A stretch of DNA of 64,000 bases from Vibrio atlanticus (GCF_024347315.1 NZ_AP025460.1:2542001-2606000); one strand, 5' to 3'. Counted from the stretch's first letter, positions 1 through 8,392 are shown. The notes: generated from the letters alone by a model not told the origin. Numbers and translations are program-made.

Positions 1-37
1 ACAGCGTGATTTCCAAGCTCTACACGAGCGCGAATAG
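1..37 (+). CDS. gltA: Citrate synthase, C-terminal end (partial)
   Basis: Only the last eleven codons and the TAG stop are in the window; the frame starts at base 2 and ends QRDFQALHERE. This resembles the C-terminus of gamma-proteobacterial type II citrate synthase, where a KRDF-like motif follows the final Tyr-rich segment. In vibrios gltA lies beside the nif3-pgm-seqA block, which supports the call. The enzyme condenses oxaloacetate and acetyl-CoA in the TCA cycle. The fragment is too short for certainty without the preceding sequence. Confidence 0.6.
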   Translation, partial: QRDFQALHERE

Positions 38-70
38 TAAAGTTTCGACTTTTCTAATCGATTAAAATCA

Positions 71-105
71 AAAAGGGTTGATGTATTAACATCAACCCTT
101 TTCTT
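71..105 (+). terminator. Rho-independent terminator after gltA
   Basis: A perfect 13-bp stem (AAAAGGGTTGATG at 71-83 with its complement at 90-102) encloses a 6-nt loop and is followed by a T-rich stretch. It lies 33 bases after the gltA stop. Almost the same hairpin sequence is used again near 2015-2044. Confidence 0.85.
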
Positions 106-121
106 TTATATGCTCTCAACT

Positions 122-229
122 CCGTCATCCTCAAGAGTGAGGGACGAGCGAGTTGGGGATCTCACTAATTGTATCGACAAGCTTTTAGAGATTCCCTACT
201 CCTTCCTTCGTCAGTCTAGGGAATGACGA
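122..229. repeat. Palindromic intergenic repeat with 42-nt arms
   Basis: The left arm 122-163 and the right arm 188-229 are both 42 nt. They are imperfect inverted copies of each other, and both contain a GTCATYCC-like outer end and a GGATCTC / GAGATTCC inner end. Related 42-nt arms occur at 49567-49608, 49735-49776 and 49823-49864. The rest of the gap up to 336 shows no gene. The layout resembles a REP/BIME-type or miniature palindromic element. Confidence 0.65.
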
Positions 230-336
230 ATTACTTGAGATCTCTCGAAATAAAATCCATTAGAGTTCTAACTAGCCAGTCTCATCGACGGGTACAAATT
301 TATAGTGACTCGTATCCTACATCCCATATTTTCTTT

Positions 337-1095
337 TTATACCGGGTTGTCGATATCGATAAACTCAACAGCTAAGCCATGCTCTTTCGCTAGCCACTCA
401 CCTAATGCCTTCACACCATAACGTTCTGTTGCGTGGTGGCCTGCGGCAAAGTAATGAATGTCTTGTTCACGTGCTGAGTAAGTTGTGCGCTCTGAAATTT
501 CACCAGAGATAAATGCATCAATACCTTGAGAAGCCGCTAACTCAATGTAATCTTGACCACCACCGGTGCACCAACCGACAGTCGTAATCATTTTGTCTTG
601 GTTCTCTGGAGCAATGTGTAATGGCTTGCGGTTCAAAGCTTGGCCAATCTTTTCTGCGAACTCTGCACCCGTCATTGGCGCACTCAACTTGCCAAACATC
701 GCAACAGATTGTGGGTGCCCTTCCAAACCGCCTTCGACTTCTATCTCAAGTAACTCCGCCAGTTTCGCGTTATTACCAAGCTCAGGGTGGATATCAAGCG
801 GCAAGTGATAACCTAAAAGGTTGATGTCATTTTTAATCAAGGTACGAATGCGCTTGCCCTTCATGCCACGAATCGCTTCTGACTCGCCTTTCCAGAAAAA
901 GCCGTGATGGACTAACAAAGCGTCTGCGTTCAGTTCTACCGCTTTATCAATCAAGGCTTGAGAAGCTGTCACACCAGTAACGATTCGCTTCACTTCTGTT
1001 GCACCTTCAACTTGAAGACCATTAGGACAGTAATCTTTAATTTGCTGTGGCTGCAGTTTTTCGTTAAGTAGCTTTTCTAATTGTAAGTTATTCAT
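337..1095 (-). CDS. Nif3-like dinuclear metal-centre protein (YbgI family)
   Basis: The 252-residue protein matches the Nif3/YbgI family in length and motifs. His63-His64 in LLVHHGFFW, His97 and Asp101 in YHLPLD, and the C-terminal GHHATERYG motif (about residues 219-227) are the family's metal ligands for a two-metal site. Homologues form hexameric toroids. Their reaction is unsettled: GTP cyclohydrolase 1 type 2-like naming is common, but no physiological substrate is agreed. It is a single gene, convergent with gltA and divergent from the DUF1853 gene. The ATG has no strong Shine-Dalgarno sequence. Confidence 0.9.
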   Translation of the reverse strand: MNNLQLEKLLNEKLQPQQIKDYCPNGLQVEGATEVKRIVTGVTASQALIDKAVELNADALLVHHGFFWKGESEAIRGMKGKRIRTLIKNDINLLGYHLPLDIHPELGNNAKLAELLEIEVEGGLEGHPQSVAMFGKLSAPMTGAEFAEKIGQALNRKPLHIAPENQDKMITTVGWCTGGGQDYIELAASQGIDAFISGEISERTTYSAREQDIHYFAAGHHATERYGVKALGEWLAKEHGLAVEFIDIDNPV

Positions 1096-1201
1096 TTTTA
1101 TTTCCAGCTTACCTTTATAATAACGTCGTTATATCAATTTACGGGTAGAATGTCGAAAGCCCCAGGGTTATGTTTATAAAGAGCTAGTTTATGAGGAACA
1201 G

Positions 1202-1960
1202 ATGACAGCACTGCAACGTTTTTACCAATGGGTCATCGACTCACCGCCATTACTGGAACTCAAACCACCCGTTTCTGATCTCAGAGCCTTCTCAAGCCCT
1301 CATACCATGGATTCATCACATACATACAATGGTAATCCTAGGTTAGGTTTCCTCTACCAGCATCTATGTGAACAAGTCGTCGAAGCTTCACCTGATTATT
1401 CGATCAAGTACGATGAAATTCAGATCAATGTGGATGGCAGAACGCTAGGTGCTATCGACTTTATTCTCGAAAAAGAGAGCAACCAAAAGCTGCAACATTG
1501 GGAAGTAGCAATTAAGTTTTATTTGCTCCACGAACAAACATGGTTTGGACCCAACTCTCACGACCAATTAGATAAGAAGCTCGATAGGATGCTAAGCCAC
1601 CAACTGGGTATGTCGTCTTCAACTGCCTTTGTTGAACAATATCCAGAGATCGATGTCGACTCAAAACATCTCCTCATGCAAGGTCGCCTTTATACCAACC
1701 CATTCTTGGAGCAAAACGTACCGACTGAATGTTTGAGTTACGACATTAATCCAAGCCAAGTAAACGGTTTTTGGTGCTATCAAAACCAAGCTCATTTAAT
1801 TACTGAAGTGCTCTACCCTCTCACCAAAGAGCAATGGGCAGCGGGCACTGATGATTTCACCTGCGAGCCTATCACCGAGCTTGGTGATCGCTTCGTTCAT
1901 GGGCAAACCAAATCAGGACAGTTTTGGTTTGTGATGCCACAAAGCTGGCCACACGGCTAA
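1202..1960 (+). CDS. DUF1853 family protein
   Basis: This 252-residue soluble protein has the DUF1853 pattern. RLGFLYQHLCEQ lies near the N-terminus, then GAIDFILE, HWEVAIKFYL and WFGPNSHDQLDKKLDRML at about residues 80-140. The D-x-I/L...E...E-V-A-I-K-F arrangement resembles PD-(D/E)XK-type nuclease folds. No activity is established, so that link is an inference. It is transcribed alone between nif3 and pgm and ends at its own terminator. Confidence 0.8.
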   Translation: MTALQRFYQWVIDSPPLLELKPPVSDLRAFSSPHTMDSSHTYNGNPRLGFLYQHLCEQVVEASPDYSIKYDEIQINVDGRTLGAIDFILEKESNQKLQHWEVAIKFYLLHEQTWFGPNSHDQLDKKLDRMLSHQLGMSSSTAFVEQYPEIDVDSKHLLMQGRLYTNPFLEQNVPTECLSYDINPSQVNGFWCYQNQAHLITEVLYPLTKEQWAAGTDDFTCEPITELGDRFVHGQTKSGQFWFVMPQSWPHG

Positions 1961-2014
1961 TCCATTCAGCCATTGAGTTGATTTAGTATTAGCCACTTAC
2001 TCACAGACAAATAA

Positions 2015-2044
2015 AAAGGGCTGATGCTTTCACATCAACCCTTT
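2015..2044 (+). terminator. Terminator after DUF1853 gene
   Basis: AAAGGGCTGATG pairs with CATCAACCCTTT, with one mismatch, around a 6-nt loop. It is nearly the same hairpin as the gltA terminator at 71-105. It lies between the convergent DUF1853 and pgm genes and could serve both strands. Confidence 0.7.
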
Positions 2045-2081
2045 CACTATTTACTTGATGACTCTACTAATCTGTATTCGA

Positions 2082-3737
2082 TTATAGGCCAGCGGCTGCA
2101 AATACTTGGTTAACAATCTCTTGAGCTTCTGCTTCGATTGCTTTCAGGTGCTCTTCACCTTTAAAGCTTTCACAGTAGATCTTGTAGATGTCTTCTGTAC
2201 CTGATGGACGAGCAGCAAACCAACCGTTTTCAGTCGTCACTTTTAGGCCACCAATCGCAGCACCATTACCTGGAGCGTGCGTTAAGCGTGCAGTAATTGC
2301 ATCACCAGCAAGCGTCTCAGCTGAAACCATCTCTGGAGATAGCTTCTTAAGCACGTCTTTTTGTGCGCCGTTAGCTACTGCTTGAATACGGTTGTACTTA
2401 GACTCACCGTGTTTAGCAGCAAGCTCTTCGTAGTATTCTTGTGGGTTCTTACCCGTTACTGCTGTGATCTCAGCCGCAAGCAGGCAAAGAATTAGGCCAT
2501 CTTTATCTGTTGACCAAGGCGTTCCGTCTTTACGTAAGAAAGATGCACCCGCACTCTCTTCACCACCGAAACCAAACTGACCGTTATATAGGCCATCAAC
2601 GAACCATTTGAATCCCACTGGCACTTCGCAAAGCTCGCGACCTAAGTCAGCAACAACACGGTCGATTAGTGCACTTGATACTAGTGTTTTACCCACTGCA
2701 ACGTCTTTGCCCCAACCTTCACGGTTACGGTATAGATAGTCAATACAAACCGCTAGGAAGTGGTTTGGATTCATCAGGCCTTTTGGCGTAACGATGCCGT
2801 GGCGATCGTAATCAGGGTCGTTACCAAACGCTAGTTGATAGTCGTCTTTAAGTGCCAGTAAACCTGCCATTGCGTATGGAGAAGAACAGTCCATACGAAC
2901 CACACCATCTTTGTCTAGAGACATAAATTGGAACGAAGGATCAACCGCTTCACTGACCAGAGTCAGGTCTAGGTTGTACGCTTTGCCAATTTTACGCCAG
3001 TAATCAATACCGCTACCACCCAGTGGATCAACACCAATCTTGATGTTTGCTTTCTGGATTGCTTCCATATCAACCACGTTAACCAAGTCAGCAACGTAAG
3101 GAGCAACTAAATCAACTTCTTTCACTAGCTCAGACTGTTTAGCCTGTGCGATAGGAGTGCGCTTAACGCCTTGCATTTGCTCAGCAATGATCACATTCGC
3201 ACGATCTTCAATCGCTTGAGTCAGTTCAGCTTCAGCAGGGCCACCGTGTGTCGGGTTGTATTTAATGCCCCCGTCTTGAGGTGGGTTATGTGAAGGCGTG
3301 ATTACAATGCCGTCGGCTTTTTTATCATTCACTAGATTGTGCGTAAGAATCGCGTGCGAGATACCTGGAGTTGGAGTAAAGCCATTGTTTTCTTGAACGA
3401 TAACTTCAACGCCGTTTGCAACTAGCACTTCAATAACCGTAGAAAAAGCAGGCTCAGATAGAGCGTGAGTATCTTTACCTAGAAAAAGTGGACCAGTGGT
3501 ACCTTGATCGGCACGAACTTCAGCAACCGCTTGTGCGATCGCTAGAATGTGGTTTTCATTAAATGTTGATTTGTCTGCTGTACCGCGGTGACCTGAAGTA
3601 CCGAACAGTACTTTATGATCTGGGTTAGTAGCATCCGGTTGCTGTAAGAAATAGTTTGCAACTAAAGCCGGGATATTATGAAGATCTTCCTGCAGAGCTT
3701 TCTGCCCGGCACGAGGGTGCATAGCCATTATCGACAT
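2082..3737 (-). CDS. pgm: Phosphoglucomutase (alpha-D-glucose phosphate-specific)
   Basis: The enzyme interconverts glucose-1-phosphate and glucose-6-phosphate in the cytoplasm, feeding UDP-glucose synthesis and glycogen turnover. At 551 residues it is full length. TSGHRG sits near residue 47. The phosphoserine loop [12 protein letters not shown] is near residues 145-156, the Mg-binding DPDYDRHG loop near 308-315, and the phosphate-binding RPSGTED motif near the C-terminus. The start used here gives [12 protein letters not shown]; the ATG of MAMHPRAGQ, three codons in, is equally possible. The gene follows seqA on the same strand, but a strong hairpin separates the two. Confidence 0.97.
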   Translation of the reverse strand: MSIMAMHPRAGQKALQEDLHNIPALVANYFLQQPDATNPDHKVLFGTSGHRGTADKSTFNENHILAIAQAVAEVRADQGTTGPLFLGKDTHALSEPAFSTVIEVLVANGVEVIVQENNGFTPTPGISHAILTHNLVNDKKADGIVITPSHNPPQDGGIKYNPTHGGPAEAELTQAIEDRANVIIAEQMQGVKRTPIAQAKQSELVKEVDLVAPYVADLVNVVDMEAIQKANIKIGVDPLGGSGIDYWRKIGKAYNLDLTLVSEAVDPSFQFMSLDKDGVVRMDCSSPYAMAGLLALKDDYQLAFGNDPDYDRHGIVTPKGLMNPNHFLAVCIDYLYRNREGWGKDVAVGKTLVSSALIDRVVADLGRELCEVPVGFKWFVDGLYNGQFGFGGEESAGASFLRKDGTPWSTDKDGLILCLLAAEITAVTGKNPQEYYEELAAKHGESKYNRIQAVANGAQKDVLKKLSPEMVSAETLAGDAITARLTHAPGNGAAIGGLKVTTENGWFAARPSGTEDIYKIYCESFKGEEHLKAIEAEAQEIVNQVFAAAGL

Positions 3738-3756
3738 CCTTATATAAAATTTAAAA

Positions 3757-3804
3757 ACAAAAAAACCTCATAATATCTTCTTAGCCATGGATATTATGAG
3801 GTTT
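3757..3804 (-). terminator. Terminator between seqA and pgm
   Basis: A 15-bp perfect stem (3763-3777 with 3790-3804) reads on the minus strand into a T-rich tract at 3757-3762. It ends 20 bases before the pgm start. It should uncouple pgm from seqA, two genes that are co-transcribed in some enterics. Confidence 0.85.
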
Positions 3805-3817
3805 AAATCAGATTTCG

Positions 3818-4357
3818 TTAAATTGAACCTGTTACTTTTTCTATCAATTCTGCTTGGAAATTCATGCGGCTCATAAGCTGTTCAACCATCTGTCTTTTTC
3901 GGCTTGTATTGTTATTCGTAATAACCCAAAAAGGACTTTGTGGAATAGCTTTAGGCTTAGTTGTGTTGCCATTTGCTAACAACGTCGCTTCGTTGTCTGC
4001 AAAGTAAACACGCTTGCGGCCTTTTACTTGAGTTGCTTCTGAAAAGCTTAAAGGGTCGATTTTATGCAGTGTTGATAACACAAGCATGAAACGATCAATG
4101 GCTTTCTTTAGTGATGCAAACTCATCTGATATTAGTAGTGAGCGCATTTCTTTAACGCCATCGAATTTCTCTGGAGTAAAGCCTACCTCTTTGCTAACAA
4201 CGATACCTTTTGGCTCAACGATCTCTTCAATCGGAACCGTGCCTTGGTTATCAACCAGTAACAAGCGGCGCAGAATATCTGAAGCGCTTTCGCCAATACG
4301 TTCTGTCTGACCCGCAATAAAACGGTATAGGTCCTCATCAACCTCAATTGTTTTCAT
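3818..4357 (-). CDS. seqA: SeqA, negative modulator of replication initiation
   Basis: SeqA binds hemimethylated GATC sites, sequesters oriC after initiation and organises newly replicated DNA. The 179-residue protein has the N-terminal multimerisation segment (MKTIEVDEDLYRFIAGQTER, then SASDILRRLLL). A variable linker follows, then the DNA-binding domain from about residue 65, including KGRKRVYFA, TKPKAIPQSPFWVITNNN and the RKRQMVEQLM helix. Length and layout match enterobacterial SeqA. Its presence implies Dam methylation. That is relevant to the GATC sites in the IS50-like element at 10.9-12.5 kb. Confidence 0.96.
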   Translation of the reverse strand: MKTIEVDEDLYRFIAGQTERIGESASDILRRLLLVDNQGTVPIEEIVEPKGIVVSKEVGFTPEKFDGVKEMRSLLISDEFASLKKAIDRFMLVLSTLHKIDPLSFSEATQVKGRKRVYFADNEATLLANGNTTKPKAIPQSPFWVITNNNTSRKRQMVEQLMSRMNFQAELIEKVTGSI

Positions 4358-4435
4358 TCGCTTTTCACAATCTCAATGTTTAAACTCTGAGGGATTATAG
4401 CGAGATCCGCGCGGATACTCTACGTCAAACCCACC

Positions 4436-5212
4436 ATGAATAAGATAAAAATGTCAGTACAGCTCAACTATAAAATTGAAGGTGAGGGTCACACCATTGT
4501 TTTGATCCATGGATTATTCGGAAATTTGGACAACCTTGGCTTGCTCGCTAGGGATCTAAAAGCCGATCATCAGGTACTTAGCATCGATCTACGTAACCAC
4601 GGTCAATCTTTCCATAATGACACTCATAATTATCAAGTTATGGCACAAGATGTGGCTCAACTGCTGAATGTTCTTGAGCTAGAAGATGTCACTGTGATTG
4701 GTCACTCGATGGGTGGCAAGGTAGCGATGGCACTGACACAACATCTGACGCTGCGTAAATTGATTGTCTTAGATATGGCACCAGTCGCGTACACCCAAAG
4801 TCGTCACGACAACGTATTCGCAGGCCTACAAGCTGTGATAGAAGAAAAACCGACATCACGCTCAGAGGCGCTTAAGGTCCTCGCAAAACATATCGAAATT
4901 GATGGGGTTCGCCAGTTTTTAACGAAATCTTTGTTCAAATCAGAACAAGGCATCATGGAATGGCGTTTCAATGTTGCCTCGCTATTAAACAACTACCCAC
5001 AGATTATTGGTTGGGAACCGATTGACAAAACCTCGATCAAAACCTTGCTAATCAAGGGTGGTGACTCAGATTACCTGACGGCTGAACATCAAACCGCCGT
5101 TCAACAGCAGTTTTCCAACGCAAAGGCACATGTTATCGCCAATACTGGACATTGGCTACACGCGGAAAAGCCCGCTGAAGTGCTCCGTGCAATAAGAAAA
5201 TTCATCACTTAG
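4436..5212 (+). CDS. ybfF: YbfF-type alpha/beta-hydrolase (esterase)
   Basis: This is a serine hydrolase of about 255 residues. The oxyanion segment is IHGLFGNLDNLG, the nucleophile elbow GHSMGG, and the catalytic His is in NTGHWLHAEKP near the C-terminus. E. coli YbfF, also beside seqA, hydrolyses short acyl esters and some acyl-CoA thioesters. The native substrate is unknown. The gene is divergent from seqA with a 78-bp gap. The first ATG lacks a ribosome site; the internal ATG at 4451 (MSVQLNYK) is equally plausible. Confidence 0.93.
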   Translation: MNKIKMSVQLNYKIEGEGHTIVLIHGLFGNLDNLGLLARDLKADHQVLSIDLRNHGQSFHNDTHNYQVMAQDVAQLLNVLELEDVTVIGHSMGGKVAMALTQHLTLRKLIVLDMAPVAYTQSRHDNVFAGLQAVIEEKPTSRSEALKVLAKHIEIDGVRQFLTKSLFKSEQGIMEWRFNVASLLNNYPQIIGWEPIDKTSIKTLLIKGGDSDYLTAEHQTAVQQQFSNAKAHVIANTGHWLHAEKPAEVLRAIRKFIT

Positions 5213-5320
5213 ATAGGTTGATTAGTCGATATAAATGAGAGCTGTGTAATCACAGCAGATTAACTTTATCTCACAACAGTGATATAGTGCGCCCAAGCAA
5301 ATTTGGTATATAAGGTTCCC

Positions 5321-5539
5321 ATGCTTTACGACTACATGAACATCATTGAATCTGTTGGTTTAGATCTTCTGTTTGCCGCGATTTTCTTTCTAATCGGAAT
5401 GGCAATTAAAGACGTTCTAAAGCAGGGAAATGTTCCTGCATTTGGTCGTCGTATCGTATGGTTAGTACTTTTCCTTGGCTGCGCAGGCTTTATCGCAAAA
5501 GGGATAATCCAACTAAGCTGGGAAGGAACTGGAATCTAA
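5321..5539 (+). CDS. DUF2788 family small membrane protein
   Basis: A 72-residue protein with two hydrophobic helices (about residues 10-28 and 45-64) joined by a basic loop containing KDVLKQGNVPAFGRRIV. This pattern is typical of DUF2788 inner-membrane proteins found between ybfF and fldA in vibrios. The ATG at 5321 is preferred because AAGG stands just upstream; an in-frame TTG lies at 5303. Function is unknown. The short spacing to fldA suggests co-transcription. Confidence 0.85.
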   Translation: MLYDYMNIIESVGLDLLFAAIFFLIGMAIKDVLKQGNVPAFGRRIVWLVLFLGCAGFIAKGIIQLSWEGTGI

Positions 5540-5596
5540 CGATTTCCTCCGAACTTTATTACACCGACAACAGACAAAATGAAAGGTAATGATTCT

Positions 5597-6130
5597 ATGG
5601 CAAGTGTAGGTCTCTTCTTTGGTAGCGATACAGGTAACACTGAAGCTGTTGCTAAGATGATTCAAAAGCAATTGGGCAAGCAGCTCGTTCAAGTTCAAGA
5701 CATTGCAAAAAGCAGCAAAGAAGATATCGATAACTTCGATCTGCTGCTGCTTGGTATCCCTACGTGGTACTACGGCGAAGCACAATGTGATTGGGATGAC
5801 TTTTTCCCTGAGCTAGAAGCTATTGATTTCTCAACTAAGCTTGTTGCTATTTTTGGTTGTGGCGACCAAGAAGATTACGCAGAATACTTCTGCGATGCTA
5901 TGGGTACTATCCGTGATATCGTTGAAGCAAAAGGCGGTACTATCCTAGGTCACACGTCAACTGAAGGCTACGAATTCGAAGCATCGAAAGGTTTAGTTGA
6001 AGGCGATGACAGCCAGTTCGTTGGTCTATGTATCGATGAAGACCGTCAACCTGAGCTGACTGATGAGCGTGTATCTAACTGGGTTAAACAAATCCACGAA
6101 GAGATGTGCCTAGCAGAGCTAGAAGACTAA
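5597..6130 (+). CDS. fldA: Flavodoxin FldA
   Basis: This is a long-chain flavodoxin of 177 residues, an FMN-bound low-potential electron carrier for radical-SAM enzymes such as those of biotin or isoprenoid synthesis and for anaerobic ribonucleotide reductase activation. The phosphate-binding loop is GSDTGNTEAV at the N-terminus. The aromatic FMN-contacting loops are PTWYYGEAQCDW and GCGDQEDYAEYF. The start MASVGLFF at 5597 fits the family; the upstream ATG at 5579 adds six residues not seen in homologues. It lies upstream of fur, as in other vibrios, but an insertion sequence now separates them. Confidence 0.96.
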   Translation: MASVGLFFGSDTGNTEAVAKMIQKQLGKQLVQVQDIAKSSKEDIDNFDLLLLGIPTWYYGEAQCDWDDFFPELEAIDFSTKLVAIFGCGDQEDYAEYFCDAMGTIRDIVEAKGGTILGHTSTEGYEFEASKGLVEGDDSQFVGLCIDEDRQPELTDERVSNWVKQIHEEMCLAELED

Positions 6131-6136
6131 TTCATT

Positions 6137-6169
6137 AGCGGTTGTTAATTGTTACAATTAATGACCGTT
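6137..6169 (+). terminator. Hairpin immediately after fldA
   Basis: A 15-bp stem with three G-T wobbles (6137-6151 with 6155-6169) and a 3-nt loop lies six bases after the fldA stop. There is no T tract behind it. It may protect the 3' end or act together with the interrupted terminator just downstream. Confidence 0.55.
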
Positions 6170-6180
6170 ATGTAGATATG

Positions 6181-6199
6181 AAAAAACCTCCTTATGGGA
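6181..6199. terminator. Left half of a bidirectional terminator split by an IS
   Basis: Joining 6181-6199 to 7652-7660, with one copy of the 10-bp repeat, restores A6-CCTCC, loop TTATG, then GGAGG-T6. This is a perfect 11-bp terminator hairpin shared by convergent fldA and the DUF4442 gene. The IS4-group element now divides it at the loop. Confidence 0.8.
6190..6199. repeat. Target-site duplication, left copy (CCTTATGGGA)
   Basis: The 10-bp sequence CCTTATGGGA is repeated exactly at 7642-7651. The bases flanking each copy differ, so the duplication is exactly 10 bp, as expected for IS4-family insertion. Confidence 0.88.
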
Positions 6200-6257
6200 T
6201 AACACTGATCATTTAAGCATTTTCCTGATCAGTTGAACGATCCTACAGATGGTTAAC

Positions 6258-6294
6258 AATACCCTTAAGCACTTTTGTTTAAGGGTATTTTTTT
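6258..6294 (+). terminator. IS-borne terminator that also hides the transposase ribosome site
   Basis: AATACCCTTAA (6258-6268) pairs perfectly with 6279-6289 around a 10-nt loop. Seven T residues (6288-6294) follow, then the transposase ATG at 6295. The AAGGG that would be the Shine-Dalgarno sequence is in the 3' arm. A transcript entering from fldA should end here. If it reads through, its folded ribosome site should block translation. Confidence 0.8.
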
Positions 6295-7632
6295 ATGCTG
6301 TCACACTGGTTAATCGATGTTGACGATTTTGCTAATCCAGAATCTCTTTCTTTGTTCCAAAAAGACCTTCCGCTAGATTGGATAAACCAAGCTTTATCTG
6401 AAACGAACAAAGCGAGCATGCGCCGTAGAAAGTTACCTGCCGAACTTGTTGTATGGTTAGTCGTTGGTATTGGTCTATATCGAGATAGACCGATTACTGA
6501 TGTACTCGATAAACTCGACCTCAAATTGTCTAATTCATTGGGTGAAACAATTGCACCTAGTGCAATTCCTCAGGCAAGAAAACGCCTCACCGCTAAGCCT
6601 TTAAAGTCATTATTCTCAATCACAGCAAAGCACTGGACACAGTCGGAAGATGCGGGTGATAAATGGAATGGTTTGAGCCTATTTTCAATCGATGGCACAC
6701 AGTTTAGAACTCACGACAATCCAAGCTTAGCTGAGCATTATCAATATGTTTACTACCGAAAAGACAGGCACACTGAATATCCAATCGTTCGAATGTGCGC
6801 ACTCACATCACTACGGAGTCGACTTATTCATGATGTGGCTTTTGGGGAAAGTTCTAAAGGTGAAATCAGCTATGCAAAAGATTTAATTTCATCAGCAGTC
6901 CCGAATTCATTGACCATTTTTGACCGTTGCTACTTGAGCGCAGAACTTATGCTTAACTGGCAACAAGAGCATGGGACAAGTCACTGGATGACGCCAATAA
7001 AGTCGAATGTGAAATATGAAACCATCGAGCAACTCGATGATGATGGGCGAGATCTGATTGTAGAGATGAAAGTCTCTCCACAAGCTAGAAAGCAAGACCC
7101 GAGCCTCCCGGAAACGTGGAAAGCTAGGCTGGCTCTATACCCCGATGATGGTGAACAACAACCCAATCATATACAAGGGCTGCTGACTTCTCTAACAGAT
7201 AGAAAATACAGTTTAAAATCATTATTAGATGTGTACTTCGAAAGGTGGGAAATCGAGAATAGTTATGGCGAGATTAAGCATGACATGCTTGACGATGAAA
7301 TTCTGCTCCGCAGTCAATCTGTAGAGGGTGTAGAGCAAGAGATATGGGGTATCCTTATCGCGTATAACTTAATCCGCCTGGAGATTAGCCGAATAGCAAA
7401 AGAGGCTGAAGTCTCACCACTTAGGATAAGCTTTACGATGGCACTTCGAGATATTCAAGATGAGCTAATGTGGTGTGCTATCGCCTCCCCAGGTTCGGTT
7501 CCCAAAAAGCTGCGAGCTATGAGAGAGCGAGTGAAACGTTATATTTTGCCCGAAAAACAAAAACGGCCCAAAGATAGGACCGTTCGTTTTAGTAAGACTC
7601 GCTACACTGTGCGATCTAAACACCTTAAATGA
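6295..7632 (+). CDS. IS4-group DDE transposase
   Basis: The 445-residue transposase resembles that of E. coli IS4 throughout, including RRRKLPAELVVW near residue 43 and IAPSAIPQARKRL near residue 87. The catalytic residues are Asp133 (SIDGTQF), Asp210 (IFDRCYL) and Glu321. Glu321 lies in the IS4 Y-(2)-R-(3)-E-(6)-K signature (Tyr314, Arg317, Lys328). The frame is intact and ends within the right inverted repeat, so the element is probably competent. Translation depends on an AAGGG site buried in the hairpin before the start. It points the same way as fldA. Confidence 0.93.
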   Translation: MLSHWLIDVDDFANPESLSLFQKDLPLDWINQALSETNKASMRRRKLPAELVVWLVVGIGLYRDRPITDVLDKLDLKLSNSLGETIAPSAIPQARKRLTAKPLKSLFSITAKHWTQSEDAGDKWNGLSLFSIDGTQFRTHDNPSLAEHYQYVYYRKDRHTEYPIVRMCALTSLRSRLIHDVAFGESSKGEISYAKDLISSAVPNSLTIFDRCYLSAELMLNWQQEHGTSHWMTPIKSNVKYETIEQLDDDGRDLIVEMKVSPQARKQDPSLPETWKARLALYPDDGEQQPNHIQGLLTSLTDRKYSLKSLLDVYFERWEIENSYGEIKHDMLDDEILLRSQSVEGVEQEIWGILIAYNLIRLEISRIAKEAEVSPLRISFTMALRDIQDELMWCAIASPGSVPKKLRAMRERVKRYILPEKQKRPKDRTVRFSKTRYTVRSKHLK

Positions 7633-7641
7633 TAGGTGTTG

Positions 7642-7660
7642 CCTTATGGGAGGTTTTTTT
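7642..7660. terminator. Right copy of the target duplication and second half of the split terminator
   Basis: 7642-7651 repeats CCTTATGGGA exactly, and GG followed by seven T completes the 3' arm of the terminator begun at 6181. Transcripts of the DUF4442 gene (minus strand) now pass this half hairpin and run into the IS antisense to its transposase. Confidence 0.8.
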
Positions 7661-7678
7661 CTATTCAATGTTTATCAA

Positions 7679-8185
7679 TCAACACTCAGCTTCTAATGCT
7701 TCGTCATCCTCTCTAAATTGTGGCTTCTTTCTCACATAGAGAGTTCGCTGAATTTCCGAAACCACACTTCCCTGCTTATCTTTAACGTGGATGATAAATT
7801 CGGGGAAACACTTCTCACCAAGTTGTGTCTGACGATAGATATCCTCAAGTTGCCCTTGGCTTATCTCAAAGTCTGCATACAAGTCGGATTGACCAGGCTT
7901 GATAAAGTTAATACTCGCCTCTTTATCCCAAACATAATATCGCTCACCTAAAATCCCCATTAACATTAACGAGTAAACGGGATCGGTAAGAGAAAAGATA
8001 CTGCCTCCATATTGAGTCCGATTAGCGTTCTTATTCCACCACCGCAACTTGAGCACCGTCTTAACAACCCTAAAGTCAGCGCTAATGTGAGCTATTCGAA
8101 TTCCCGAGCCCCAAAAGGGAGGCCAAATATTGAGTGCAAATTTTACAATATTGGGTTTATATATTTTTGCGAGTTGCTTATTCAT
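7679..8185 (-). CDS. DUF4442 protein (hot-dog fold, thioesterase-like)
   Basis: A 168-residue protein of the DUF4442/YiiD C-terminal type, related to PaaI-like hot-dog thioesterases. Typical stretches are WPPFWGSGIRI, then TVLKLRWWNKNANRTQYGGSIFSLTDPVYSLML, where an Asn/Tyr/Gly motif often marks the substrate tunnel, then a beta-rich C-terminal half. No substrate is known. It is convergent with fldA across the IS4-group element and divergent from fur. Its ribosome site is weak. The stop is 18 bases from the edge of the split terminator. Confidence 0.8.
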   Translation of the reverse strand: MNKQLAKIYKPNIVKFALNIWPPFWGSGIRIAHISADFRVVKTVLKLRWWNKNANRTQYGGSIFSLTDPVYSLMLMGILGERYYVWDKEASINFIKPGQSDLYADFEISQGQLEDIYRQTQLGEKCFPEFIIHVKDKQGSVVSEIQRTLYVRKKPQFREDDEALEAEC

Positions 8186-8392
8186 AACAACAATCCATGT
8201 TCATATCAAAAAATACCGCCACCTGACTGGTCGTACCTCCACTATAAGTGAGATACTTCCAATTTACAAAACAGATTGTGATGTCAGTGAGTAACCCTTT
8301 GAAGTTCGTGGTTTATTGTTATGCCTGACTAAACTATAATGGTATTAATATTGAATTCTGTTAATTGCTGCAGATCATCAACAGGAAAGTAT

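Larger units (their letters stand above)
6200..7641 (+). mobile_element. IS4-group insertion sequence, 1442 bp
   Basis: The element lies between two exact 10-bp direct repeats. Its ends are imperfect inverted repeats: TAACACTGATCATTTAAG on the left against CAACACCTATCATTTAAG on the right strand, 15 of 18 matching. As I recall it, E. coli IS4 has similar ends. It encodes one intact DDE transposase that runs almost to the right end. A strong inward-facing hairpin sits between the left end and the transposase. The intact ORF and perfect duplication point to a fairly recent insertion. Confidence 0.9.

Noticed and set aside
566..824. Plus-strand ORFs within the nif3 gene, and similar antisense ORFs throughout the window
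   Set aside because: They lie wholly inside well-supported genes in other frames, lack ribosome sites and resemble no family.
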